This document shows, piece after piece, positions 20,880-29,549 of a stretch of DNA of 64,000 nt (within the stretch, counting starts at the first letter, position 1; every line of letters starts with the position of its first letter). The stretch is from assembly GCF_000255655.1 (NCBI RefSeq), contig NZ_JH636434.1, positions 2,820,572 through 2,884,571 on the forward strand. The letters are read 5' to 3'. Origin of the DNA: Schlesneria paludicola DSM 18645 (GTDB lineage Bacteria; Planctomycetota; Planctomycetia; Planctomycetales; Planctomycetaceae). The notes beneath the pieces were generated by a model. That model did no database searches and was not told the DNA's origin. It worked only from the letters and a program-made list of their open reading frames with translations. The position numbers and the translations under genes are program-made.

Positions 20880-21641
20880 ATGCAATCGATCGGACAAACC
20901 GGACTGCGTGTCCCTCCACTCGGATTCGGCACATTCAAGATTGGACGCAATCAAAATGTGAAATATCCCCATCCGTATGAGTTGCCTGGCGCCGCAGAGG
21001 CCACTCGATTGCTCAATTCCATCCTCGATCTCGGCTGTACGCTCATCGATACCGCGCCCGCGTATGGACTCAGCGAATCGCGCATTGGAGAGGCGATCAG
21101 TCATCGCCGCCAGGAGTTCGTCTTGTCGACGAAAGTCGGTGAGCGATTTGAAGAGGGTCATTCAACATTCGATTTTTCCTCGTCCGGCGTGCGTATGAGC
21201 GTCGAACGCAGCCTGCGAGCATTGAAAACCGACGTCCTGGATATCGTGCTGATTCATTCGAATGGTGAGGATCAGACGATTCTTGAGCAGACAGACATCG
21301 TCGCCACTCTGCAGGAACTCCGTTCGCGCGGCTTCATTCGTGCCATCGGGCTTTCGGGGAAGACCGTCGATGGCGCACGACTCGCGCTGAAATGGGCCGA
21401 CCTCCTGATGATCGAGTACCACCTGCAGGACACAAGCCATGCCGTGGTGATCGATCAAGCAGCCGATGCAGGAGTTCCCGTCTTCGTTAAAAAGGGGCTC
21501 TCTTCGGGCCGATTGAATCCGCAGGGGTCGATCGAGTTTGTCCTGAGCAACCCCAATGTGACCAGCCTGATCGTCGGCGGAATGGACTTCGATCACTTTC
21601 GCGAGAATTGGAACACGGCGCGAAAAGTCCGAACCATCTGA
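20880..21641 (+). CDS. Aldo/keto reductase
   Basis: 253 residues from the ATG at 20880 (MQSIGQTGLRVPPLGFGTF). The catalytic tetrad is complete: D57 and Y62 in DTAPAYG, K85 in STKVGE and H126 in LIHSNGE. The C-terminal part has the NVTSLIVGGMD block of the NADP-binding site. The frame is open upstream into the previous gene, which is not needed. Substrate unknown. Short spacing from the DSD1-type gene suggests one transcript. Confidence 0.92.
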   Translation: MQSIGQTGLRVPPLGFGTFKIGRNQNVKYPHPYELPGAAEATRLLNSILDLGCTLIDTAPAYGLSESRIGEAISHRRQEFVLSTKVGERFEEGHSTFDFSSSGVRMSVERSLRALKTDVLDIVLIHSNGEDQTILEQTDIVATLQELRSRGFIRAIGLSGKTVDGARLALKWADLLMIEYHLQDTSHAVVIDQAADAGVPVFVKKGLSSGRLNPQGSIEFVLSNPNVTSLIVGGMDFDHFRENWNTARKVRTI

Positions 21642-21662
21642 ATCCACTTCGCTCGAATTACG

Positions 21663-21899
21663 TCATCGCGACGAAGGTTTTTTGGTTCGGGGTGAACTCA
21701 ATAAGAACCACGCCGCGAGGGCAGTTAACGGCACGACAACGATGGCATAGACCATTTGAACTGAGTCGAACCCGTTGTTATAGCCAATACTATTCACCCA
21801 TCCGAACGCAAACGGAAGTGCCACCAGGATCGTCATCGCGGCGGCATACCGCCTGTGGTCATCAAAAAACTCCGCCAGGAATCTCCAGAATTCTTGCAT
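21663..21899 (-). CDS. Small two-helix membrane protein
   Basis: 78 residues. An amphipathic start (MQEFWRFLAEFFDDHRRY) leads into two membrane helices (AAAMTILVALPFAFGWV and MVYAIVVVPLTALAAWFLL) and a basic tail. No family recognised. It is convergent with the aldo/keto reductase gene, 21 bases away. The clean hydrophobic pattern argues that it is a real gene. Confidence 0.65.
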   Translation of the reverse strand: MQEFWRFLAEFFDDHRRYAAAMTILVALPFAFGWVNSIGYNNGFDSVQMVYAIVVVPLTALAAWFLLSSPRTKKPSSR

Positions 21900-22169
21900 G
21901 ATTGAACGCTCCTCACCGGAATTGCGAACAGCCCTTCCAGTGACGGAATCGCTGCGGTTGCCGATTCACAAGTCCGCCCCCAAGAGGTACTCAAGCTAGC
22001 AATGACGAAGCCGATTCTCCACACTATTGAAATGGCGATCCATCCCATTCCATTCTAATGCGGCCCTGAGTTTTGTATTGTTTTTCGACAAATCAAAGAC
22101 TCTATCTTGTTCTAATCGAACCATCGCCACGTTCCGTGATGTCACCATTCCTCGCAAAGACGTCGCCGC

Positions 22170-23159
22170 ATGATCGAATTTTATTGTCCGCACTGCGACA
22201 AGCTTTTGAAGACGTCTCCCGATCGAGCGGGCCTCGAAGCCAAGTGTCCTGGCTGCGGTGAACTCGTCGTGGTCCCCACTCCGTCAACGGAGGGAGATCA
22301 ATTCGGCGAACCACATGATGCAGTGGTCGATGATCATTCCGATGTGCGCTGCCCGGTCTGCGGCGAACCGATCTTGCCGCATCAGTCACGTTGCTCGCTG
22401 TGCGGTGCCGCATTCGAACGCGATCAATCGAATCCCGAGCGCCTCAGTCGTCAACGAGAGACTCGGCCGTTTCCACCAGGTGAAGTCATTTCAGAAGCCG
22501 TCAGAATCTGGTCGAAGCGATGGCCGCTGCTGGCCGCCGCATTTCTGCTGAAATGCGTTCTCATCGGACTCCCCGCGGTCGTTTTGCTCGGCCTGTTCGC
22601 AATCGTCCAATCCGCTTTTGTGCCGAATCAACAAGGAAACGACGACGTCGTCGTCGGTATTCTATTGGGAGGAACTCTGCTCCTAACTCTGCTCACATTG
22701 GCCCTTACGACCTATCTGCAGGCCGGATCTTTTGTACTGCATCTGAAAGTCGCACGGCAACAGCCCGCATCCATCGGAGATCTGTTTGCAGGGGGGCCCT
22801 ATTGGTCTCGAATGTTTGTATGCGGACTGCTGGTCAATCTGATGATTTGCCTGGCCGCGATCGCCTGCTTCATTCCAAGTCTGATTGTGCAGGCGATTTT
22901 TCTGCCTTACGGATACATCCTGGTGGGAGAAAATCGATCGAGTCTGGACTGTCTGTCTCGTTCCAAAGAACTGACCGACGGAAACTGGGGATCACTGTTG
23001 CTACTCGTCATCCTCAGCATCGCGTGTTACTACGTGGGCATGATTGCCTGCTACATTGGTTTGGTTTTGACGGTGCCACTTGTCGACCTGTTTTCCGCAG
23101 TGGCCTATGAACGGATGTTGCAGCAGACGCCCATGAGCAAGCTCAACTCTGACTCTTGA
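22170..23159 (+). CDS. Zinc-ribbon membrane protein
   Basis: 329 residues. Two zinc ribbons at the N terminus: C6-x2-C9 with C26-x2-C29, then RCPVCGEPI with SRCSLCGAAF near residues 60-80. A charged linker (to about 110) leads into four to five long membrane helices in the second half. The membrane part resembles small integral proteins of the DUF4013/glycerophosphoryl-type helix bundles, but no family is certain. The ribbons probably face the cytoplasm and may bind protein or nucleic acid. Confidence 0.82.
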   Translation: MIEFYCPHCDKLLKTSPDRAGLEAKCPGCGELVVVPTPSTEGDQFGEPHDAVVDDHSDVRCPVCGEPILPHQSRCSLCGAAFERDQSNPERLSRQRETRPFPPGEVISEAVRIWSKRWPLLAAAFLLKCVLIGLPAVVLLGLFAIVQSAFVPNQQGNDDVVVGILLGGTLLLTLLTLALTTYLQAGSFVLHLKVARQQPASIGDLFAGGPYWSRMFVCGLLVNLMICLAAIACFIPSLIVQAIFLPYGYILVGENRSSLDCLSRSKELTDGNWGSLLLLVILSIACYYVGMIACYIGLVLTVPLVDLFSAVAYERMLQQTPMSKLNSDS

Positions 23160-23177
23160 GAAGCCTTTTATCGTTCT

Positions 23178-23203
23178 CGTTGCCAAACTCCCGCTTGGCA
23201 ACG
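23178..23203. repeat. Palindromic repeat P26, copy 2
   Basis: Arms CGTTGCCAAAC and GCTTGGCAACG around TCCC with one mismatch, between two convergent genes. Confidence 0.8.
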
Positions 23204-23321
23204 CACGAGAATATGCGGGGAATGTGCAACGTCTCACGTCAGAATCCCAAGCGTGCGTCCCATACGCCCAGGATTCCTTTCGGCTGCCCAATCGACTCGG
23301 TCACCAACACGATGCACCTGA

Positions 23322-23930
23322 TCAGCCGGTGACTCGCAGCAACTCGATCGCCCGCTTGACATAATCGAATCCGCTCCAAAGCGTGACCGCGACCATTGTC
23401 CAGAGCAGAATATCTCGCACGAGAGGCAATCCGATCGGGCCGACTGACCATGCAGCGTAGGCAGGGTCGAGCGACAGCAGCGCCAACGTCGCGGCCACAC
23501 ACTGCAAAAACATCTTCAGCTTGCCAGACGCCGACGCCGAGAAATCGGCCCCCTGCTGCTCGAGATAGCCACGCAGGCTGGTGACCAGAATTTCGCGCCC
23601 CAGCACAATCACCACCATCCAGGGCGTCACACCCGATTGCGGATGCGGCAATAAGAACAGAAATGTGCCGATTGTAATGAACTTATCGACGAACGGATCG
23701 AGGATCCGCCCCAGCTGAGTGATGAGCTGATACTTCCGGGCAATATAGCCGTCGAGCACATCGGTCGCGACCGAGAACACGAACAGCCCCGCGGCCCACA
23801 CCCAGGCAGTGCTCCACTGAATCAGTGCAAACAGAACAAACGACAACAGCAGCCGCGCCAGCGTGATCGCATTTGGCACATTCAGTGACCGCTCTGCGGG
23901 CTTCTGCGGATGAGAGGTTGTGGTATTCAT
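23322..23930 (-). CDS. pgsA: CDP-diacylglycerol-glycerol-3-phosphate 3-phosphatidyltransferase
   Basis: 202 residues. Makes phosphatidylglycerol phosphate in the inner membrane (family knowledge). The CDP-alcohol phosphotransferase motif is complete: D57-x2-D60-G61-x2-A64-R65-x8-G74-x3-D78-x3-D82. LNVPNAITLARLLL before it is the usual first amphipathic/membrane helix, and further helices follow. Other members of the superfamily could in principle use another alcohol, but the LNVPNxITLxR start favours PgsA. Confidence 0.93.
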   Translation of the reverse strand: MNTTTSHPQKPAERSLNVPNAITLARLLLSFVLFALIQWSTAWVWAAGLFVFSVATDVLDGYIARKYQLITQLGRILDPFVDKFITIGTFLFLLPHPQSGVTPWMVVIVLGREILVTSLRGYLEQQGADFSASASGKLKMFLQCVAATLALLSLDPAYAAWSVGPIGLPLVRDILLWTMVAVTLWSGFDYVKRAIELLRVTG

Positions 23931-24342
23931 GCCCTCATCCTACGGCGACAAGCGAGAGAAACAACCATGAATTCCACTCCACCCCAGCGAGCCAACATCC
24001 AATGCATTGATCGTGACCGATGATCCCCGTTTTACAACTCTGTGCCTCCGCGTCTCTGTGTCTCCCTCACCGCCAGTGCGCCACCCGAAGTACGCGACAC
24101 GTACAAGTGGGTCCAGTGGGGGTGAGGGAGACACAGAGACGCGGAGGCACAGAGAAAACGCAAAATTTCTCGACGTCAACCTTGACGGCCTGTTGAAATC
24201 CATTGTGGACGAATAAGCAACTCTGAACCGAAAATGTGGGCTAAACTAGACAGTAGCTTCCAACCGTTCGCGCTCCGTATGATGCACTGAACAAGCGCGA
24301 CGCAACACTTATTACCCGTCTCATTTGAGAAGCAGGCGACTC
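23931..24342. other. Intergenic region holding a large inverted repeat
   Basis: Divergent region between pgsA and the AroDE-like gene. The main content is the 117-base inverted repeat listed separately; the frames that cross it on both strands are artefacts of the palindrome. Confidence 0.6.
24038..24154. repeat. Large perfect inverted repeat
   Basis: Arms of 34 bases (24038-24071 and 24121-24154) are exact reverse complements; pairing continues with a few mismatches and the inner part (24082-24093 against 24100-24112) also pairs, so nearly the whole element can fold. The arm is built on CTCTGTGCCTCCGCGTCTCT. No coding function. Confidence 0.9.
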
Positions 24343-25800
24343 ATGATTTGTATCTCCGTGACACCCGAATCGAGGCAGCTTGCAAAGGTTGATATCTACA
24401 ATGCTTCGAATCAGTGCGACCTGGTCGAGGTCTGCCTTGATCGGCTGCACAAAGAACCTGATGTCAAAGACATGATTTCCGGCAGCAAAATGCCCGTGCT
24501 GATCTCGTGCCGTCCACCTGAAGAGGGTGGGAAGTTCGAGGGGACGGAAGACGAACGGCTGGCACTTTTGCGTCAGGCGATCCTGGCAGGGCCCGCCTAT
24601 GTGGAACTCGACCCCGATTCGGCGATGAAGATCCCTCGCTTCGGAACAACTCAGCGAGTCGTCAGCTTTGCCAGCATGACGCGTCCGCTGAGCGATGTCG
24701 AAGAAGTGTTTGACGAGGCAACACGCTGTAAGGCCGATATCGTCAAGTTCACCTGGCCCACAGACACACTTGAACAGGCTTGGCCGCTGCTGGCCGTCGT
24801 TAGCCAAAAGCGCATGCTGCCTGTCGTCGGGTTGGGACTGGGACGATGTGGACTCACCTTCTCCCTGCTCGGACGCAAATACGGTTCCCCCTGGATCTAT
24901 GCTGCACTCGAACGCGGTATGGAAGCGTTTCCCGGTCAGCCAACGGTGGGAGAGCTCGATGACGTCTACCGCTGGAGACAAGTTGATTCGAAGACCCGCT
25001 TTATCGGAATCGTTGGCGGCGGAGTCATCGAACTCGCAATGGCGAAGATTTTGAACGCCGCGTTCGACCTGTCGGGAATGAATACACGCTGCTTGCCGCT
25101 CGACTTCAAGTCGATCAGCCAAGCCACCAAGATGTTGGAAATTCTCAAGATCCCCGCCATCATCGCCACCCCGCAGACCGGCCGTCAGATCATGGCGATC
25201 GCAGACAAGGGTGACGACGCGGCGACGGCTTCCCAGTTTTCCGATGTCGTCATCAAGACCGCCGATGGGTGGCAGGCGCATAACCTGATCTGGAAATCGG
25301 CAGTCCGAGCCCTGGAAACCAAACTCGGCAAGCAGAGCGCCGACGACCGGCCCCTCGACAAACGCAACACGATGATTGTCGGTTCGGGTGGACTGGCGGT
25401 CGCGATGGCGCAGGCCGTGAAACGCCGCCATGGGCTCGTCAGCATCTGCTCAGCTGACGAGGTCGAAGCACACAAAATCGCCCAAACCAGCGATATCCGT
25501 TACGTACCCGTCGCAAACCTTTACGAAACGCTTGCGGATGTCGTCATCCTGACCACGAATCACCTGGATTCGGGGTCCAAAAAAGCCGCCCTGAACCCGT
25601 CATTGCTACGAGCCGGAATGACGGTGATGGATCTCAGCGAAATTCCTGGCGAGTCGAACCTGACACAAGAAGCGCGCGAGCGCGGATGCAAAGTCGTCGA
25701 TCCAGCGGACGTTTTCGGTGACTATGTGGGCCTGCTGTTCAAATCATTAACCGGGCAAGAGCTACCGGCCGAGGCCATCATCAGTGGCCTGTCGGAGTAA
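24343..25800 (+). CDS. AroD-AroE-like fusion protein lacking key catalytic residues
   Basis: 485 residues from the ATG at 24343. Residues 1-212 have the type I 3-dehydroquinate dehydratase fold (SCRPPEEGGKF, ADIVKF, FGS-like YGSPWIYAAL, FPGQPTVGEL); residues 217-485 match shikimate dehydrogenase (FIGIVGG, NADP loop VGSGG at 346-350). By eye alignment to the E. coli enzymes, Schiff-base Lys is kept (K135) but the catalytic His is A110, Arg48 is C31 and Arg213 is S174. In the second half the SxSP motif, the catalytic Lys (T279) and Asp (H313 or N314) are missing. It may be a pseudoenzyme or have another reaction. Annotation as a working AroDE would be unsafe. Confidence 0.85.
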   Translation: MICISVTPESRQLAKVDIYNASNQCDLVEVCLDRLHKEPDVKDMISGSKMPVLISCRPPEEGGKFEGTEDERLALLRQAILAGPAYVELDPDSAMKIPRFGTTQRVVSFASMTRPLSDVEEVFDEATRCKADIVKFTWPTDTLEQAWPLLAVVSQKRMLPVVGLGLGRCGLTFSLLGRKYGSPWIYAALERGMEAFPGQPTVGELDDVYRWRQVDSKTRFIGIVGGGVIELAMAKILNAAFDLSGMNTRCLPLDFKSISQATKMLEILKIPAIIATPQTGRQIMAIADKGDDAATASQFSDVVIKTADGWQAHNLIWKSAVRALETKLGKQSADDRPLDKRNTMIVGSGGLAVAMAQAVKRRHGLVSICSADEVEAHKIAQTSDIRYVPVANLYETLADVVILTTNHLDSGSKKAALNPSLLRAGMTVMDLSEIPGESNLTQEARERGCKVVDPADVFGDYVGLLFKSLTGQELPAEAIISGLSE

Positions 25801-25856
25801 CTGGAACAGGGATCTGGTTTCGATTTAATATCGCCTCTTTCCTCGCCATCCACCCT

Positions 25857-25882
25857 CGTTACCAGGCTCCCGCTTGGTAACG
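25857..25882. repeat. Palindromic repeat P26, copy 3
   Basis: Arms CGTTACCAGGC and GCTTGGTAACG around TCCC, just after the AroDE-like gene. Confidence 0.82.
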
Positions 25883-25942
25883 CTCCCGATCCCATCCACC
25901 CTGAAGCCCTGATCGGCTCAGTAACACCGCCGTCACACAAGG

Positions 25943-25968
25943 CGTTCCCAAGCGGGAGCTTGGGAACG
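25943..25968. repeat. Palindromic repeat P26, copy 4 (inverted)
   Basis: Perfect arms CGTTCCCAAGC and GCTTGGGAACG around GGGA, that is, the other orientation; forms an inverted pair with copy 3. Confidence 0.85.
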
Positions 25969-26056
25969 AGGGATCGATAGAAAAGACGCTGTCCTGAATC
26001 AGCATCACCCCAGCCTGATGGCCTGCCGTCGACGAGTTCTCCGCAGCGCCCGCGAC

Positions 26057-28180
26057 TTACTTCGCGGGTTTGGCCGTCAATTTGATCACGTCCTGCTTCG
26101 CCCCATCCTGCAAGACAACCGGAATGGACCAGGTCTTTGTCGCGATCTTGCAGACGCCGCCTTCGCCATCGCGGCAATAGCCATACGTCACCGCCAGAGT
26201 CAACTTCGCCTCGCCGTTCGTCATTGTCGTTGGGACCGTGAAATTGGCTGACACACCCGACGATTTTCCTTCGTGTTTGACGCCCAATTGTGCTTTCGCC
26301 ACCAGCTTCTGACTCCCGTCCGCTTTCAGACGATACGAGACAGGCAGTAGTTCGTTGAGCTTGAATCCTTCCGGAAGTTCAAAGTCGATCTGGAATGGAA
26401 TCCCATTGGCCGCCACCAGCACCTGTCGCTCGACGTCGGTCGCCTTCGTCGAAGCCAAAGTCACGGCCTGCGGTTCTGGTTCATCCGCGGTCGGCGATGG
26501 TGCGGTCAGCCCTTCAATGGCCAATTCGGAGGCATTCTTGGTCGCAAGGTCGATCAGAACAATCCGATGATTGTTGGTATCGGCAACGTAAAGCGTCCCG
26601 TTTGCAATCGCCAACCCCGCTGGCTCAGCAAACTGCACGGGGGCGAGTTCGCGTCCTGGTTTACCGGTGCCCGCCCATGTCGACACGGCTCGGGTCTTCA
26701 GATCGACCTGGCGCACCTGGTGGTTGTAGCTGTCGGCAACAAACAATGATCCATCGTGATGGACCAGCCCAAGCGGATGTTGAAAACGCACCTCGTCGCC
26801 ACTGCCGTCGATGTTCCCGAACTCAAACAGGCTTCGCCCTCGTGGCAGATCGTGTGGCCCGGCGATCGTGGTGACCATCCCTTTGGGATCGGACAGATCA
26901 TTCTTCGCGTCAGTGGTGATGGCACGGACGGCGGACCCTTCGCTGTCGACAACGTACAGCGTCTGGCCATCATGGACGATGCCCGATGGCTGCGCGAGTG
27001 CCGACTGATCGAGCTCACCATTCGTAATGTCTTCTCGTCCTGATCCGGCGTACTGCGCGAGAGTATTCGTTCCCAGCTTATGAGCCCACACTTGGTGTGG
27101 CCCCGCCATTGCGATGTACATCACGCCGTCGACGACGGTCAGATCCCAGGGACTGTTAAGGGCCGTTTCGCGCAACGTGCCCCCAGGCGCACGCGTTCGC
27201 GCCTGCTCGCCCACACCGGCGAAGGTGGAAACATGCTTTTGCTTAAGATCGATGGCACGCAGCAAATGGTTTTCGGTGTCAGCCACATACAATGTGTCAC
27301 CGACCAGCGTCATCCCTTGTGGATGATCAAATTGAGCCACGGCATATCCGCCATCTTTGTGACCAATCGCACCGCTGCCGATCACATCGATCAGCTTTCC
27401 AGTCAGCGTACATACAATCAATCGATTGTGATTGCTGTCCGAAATGAACAACCGATCGTTTGCCGCATCGGCCAGAATCTTGCCTGGGTAACGAAGCGGT
27501 TCGCTGACTGACTTGTTTCGTTCCAGATCGAAATGCAGTGGCGTTTCGTCCAATGTCTTTTTCGACTTGTGATACGCAATCAACTTCTCAACAACTTTTT
27601 CGAGCAACTCCCGATTGCCCTCGCCCGAAACAAAACCACAGTATTGCCCCTCGGGATCAATGACCGCCAAAGTGGGCCAGGAACGAACCCCGAACTTGCG
27701 CCAGATTGTCATGTTGGCATCGTTGACGACGGGATGTTCGATCTCATACCGCACGATCGCATTGCGGATGTTTCCCGTTTCCTTCTCATTGTCGAACTTT
27801 GCCGAGTGCACGCCGACGACAACCAATTCATTCGGGAACTTCTTTTCGAGGTAAGCCAGATCCGGCAGGACATGCATGCAGTTAATACAGCAGAAGGTCC
27901 AGAAGTCGATCAGAACGATCTTTCCTCGCAGATCTTTGATCGAGATCGGACCGCTGCTATTCAGCCATTCAACGCCGCCATCCAGGTCTGGCGCGGGATG
28001 TCGATTCGGAAACGGATTTTCGACCTCGTCCGCATTGGGCGGCTTGGGCGCCTTCTTGGGATCGGCATCATCGGCGCTCAACGCGGGTCGGTGACAGACG
28101 AGCGCAAGAACCAAGGCCAGCAACACGAATTTCGAAGCACGTTGTCGCAAGGCATTCAGGCAGAGCAGGGCGATGTTCAC
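26057..28180 (-). CDS. Exported thioredoxin-like / NHL-repeat protein (NHLRC2-like)
   Basis: 707 residues from a GTG with GGAG about 9 bases upstream. Signal peptide (FVLLALVLALVCHRPALSA), then a thioredoxin-like domain: IVLIDFWTFCCINC with a C98-x2-C101 redox pair and the cis-Pro in SWPTLAVID. From about residue 220 there are five to six NHL propeller blades (LFISDSNHNRLIV, LYVADTENHLLRAIDL, LYVVDSEGSAVRAI, LFVADSYNHQVRQVDL, LYVADTNNHRIVLIDL). The final 120 residues form a separate beta domain. The order Trx then NHL with a CCINC motif is that of NHLRC2. Location should be outside the cytoplasm. Partner unknown. Confidence 0.92.
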   Translation of the reverse strand: MNIALLCLNALRQRASKFVLLALVLALVCHRPALSADDADPKKAPKPPNADEVENPFPNRHPAPDLDGGVEWLNSSGPISIKDLRGKIVLIDFWTFCCINCMHVLPDLAYLEKKFPNELVVVGVHSAKFDNEKETGNIRNAIVRYEIEHPVVNDANMTIWRKFGVRSWPTLAVIDPEGQYCGFVSGEGNRELLEKVVEKLIAYHKSKKTLDETPLHFDLERNKSVSEPLRYPGKILADAANDRLFISDSNHNRLIVCTLTGKLIDVIGSGAIGHKDGGYAVAQFDHPQGMTLVGDTLYVADTENHLLRAIDLKQKHVSTFAGVGEQARTRAPGGTLRETALNSPWDLTVVDGVMYIAMAGPHQVWAHKLGTNTLAQYAGSGREDITNGELDQSALAQPSGIVHDGQTLYVVDSEGSAVRAITTDAKNDLSDPKGMVTTIAGPHDLPRGRSLFEFGNIDGSGDEVRFQHPLGLVHHDGSLFVADSYNHQVRQVDLKTRAVSTWAGTGKPGRELAPVQFAEPAGLAIANGTLYVADTNNHRIVLIDLATKNASELAIEGLTAPSPTADEPEPQAVTLASTKATDVERQVLVAANGIPFQIDFELPEGFKLNELLPVSYRLKADGSQKLVAKAQLGVKHEGKSSGVSANFTVPTTMTNGEAKLTLAVTYGYCRDGEGGVCKIATKTWSIPVVLQDGAKQDVIKLTAKPAK

Positions 28181-28360
28181 GGGACGTTTCTCCTGTCGTC
28201 AGACCACTGATCCCGGGCGAACGATCACACTGCCGTACCGGGCGAAGTTTGATCCTACCAGTCGAAACCACACATCGCCAATCGAAGGATGTGATGCGAG
28301 ATCTGCTTGCATCGCCGTTTGAACGGATTCAGCAAGACATGAGGGCGTTGAAATCACTCG

Positions 28361-29524
28361 CTATTGGGATTGGGATGACTCAGGTTGCACACGACATGCG
28401 GGCCGTCGGATTCTCAATCGATCGCGAATCTCGTCCGTGACGTGCGATCCTTCGACACGCACCTCTTTGAGTTGTGGAAATTGATCAAGAACCAAAAGTC
28501 CCGCTTCGGTGATGTAATCCGACTTCAATTGCAATCGTGTGAGTTTGCTCAAAACGCAGATTCGGACGAGACCCGCATCCGTGAAATCTCCGTCCAGATT
28601 CAGATCTTGAAGTTCCCGATGCTGAATGATCGCAGTCAAATCCGCGTCGTGAATCGTTACCCGCTGACCATGCTTCGGATTCGAATCTGTTGATTCGACA
28701 CGAATCACGTCACCTCGAACGTCCCTCTGCGCCAAGATGGATTGGCGACTTGATTGCAGGCGAATTGAAGCGGGCCTCAAAGCATCGATCGGGACAAGAA
28801 ATTCTGGAGTCCGGACCAAACTTGCCGTCGTCATATTGAAGCCGACAAGGTCAGGGCCGCTAAGCGACTCACGACGCGTTGAAAATCCATCGTTTGCAAC
28901 GAAATCGACATGACCATCCACATAAAGGAACTGGCACCCCTTCCTGGAGTAATGACCATACGAACCCGGATCGCCATTCAGCGTGGTAAGCCGCCGAAAG
29001 TTGTACGGACTGGCCCAGGGAACAAAATCACCATATCGTTCCGCGGCCAGGAATTGCGACGCCTCTGAGTCGATCTCTGCAAACGAAACGGCGGAATTCA
29101 CGTCCAGCAAATGCGCGTTCGCAGAATAGTGCGCTATTGGAAACGCCCAAGGACCGGCCGTCGCCTGTTCACCGGGAATTTCGAATCCGGGAATTGGGGT
29201 CAACAAGTGTCCCGAGTTTCGGGATGAGTCCCACGGCTGACTCCAGTCGAGCGAATTCCCGATATCATTTTGATCCAGGTACCAAAGAAGTTGTGTCATC
29301 CATCCGTGATATCCACGACCATCGGAATCAAAAGTCCCACCCGCAGGTAAGCATTTGAAATGCTCATGATACGTGAAGCAAGCGCCGCCAAGCTGTTTAA
29401 GGTTGCTCTTCGATTGCGTCCGTCGCGCAGCCTCACGGGTGTGCACGATCGCGGGAACAAGCAACACCAACAAAACCACAATCACTGCGGCGCTCACGAC
29501 AACGTCAATCCGCCTGAGGCGCAT
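28361..29524 (-). CDS. DUF1559-like protein fused to leucine-rich repeats
   Basis: 387 residues. One N-terminal membrane helix (VVVSAAVIVVLLVLLVPAIV) is followed by EAARRTQSKSNLKQLG, the hallmark after the pilin-like helix in DUF1559 proteins, and by the YGHYSRKGCQFLYVDGHVDF end of that domain. The prepilin cleavage motif FTLIELL is absent. From about residue 295 a second part reads as leucine-rich repeats (LQDLNLDGDFTDAGL, LTRLQLKSDYITEAGL, LKEVRVEGSHVTDEI). This pairing is unusual. Function unknown; it is probably held in the membrane with the rest outside. Confidence 0.8.
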   Translation of the reverse strand: MRLRRIDVVVSAAVIVVLLVLLVPAIVHTREAARRTQSKSNLKQLGGACFTYHEHFKCLPAGGTFDSDGRGYHGWMTQLLWYLDQNDIGNSLDWSQPWDSSRNSGHLLTPIPGFEIPGEQATAGPWAFPIAHYSANAHLLDVNSAVSFAEIDSEASQFLAAERYGDFVPWASPYNFRRLTTLNGDPGSYGHYSRKGCQFLYVDGHVDFVANDGFSTRRESLSGPDLVGFNMTTASLVRTPEFLVPIDALRPASIRLQSSRQSILAQRDVRGDVIRVESTDSNPKHGQRVTIHDADLTAIIQHRELQDLNLDGDFTDAGLVRICVLSKLTRLQLKSDYITEAGLLVLDQFPQLKEVRVEGSHVTDEIRDRLRIRRPACRVQPESSQSQ

Positions 29525-29549
29525 GAAGCCTCCGTCATTTTCCAGACAA

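Noticed and set aside
24007-24216. Frames on both strands crossing the large inverted repeat
   Set aside because: Both strands give similar frames only because the sequence is a palindrome; no family pattern.
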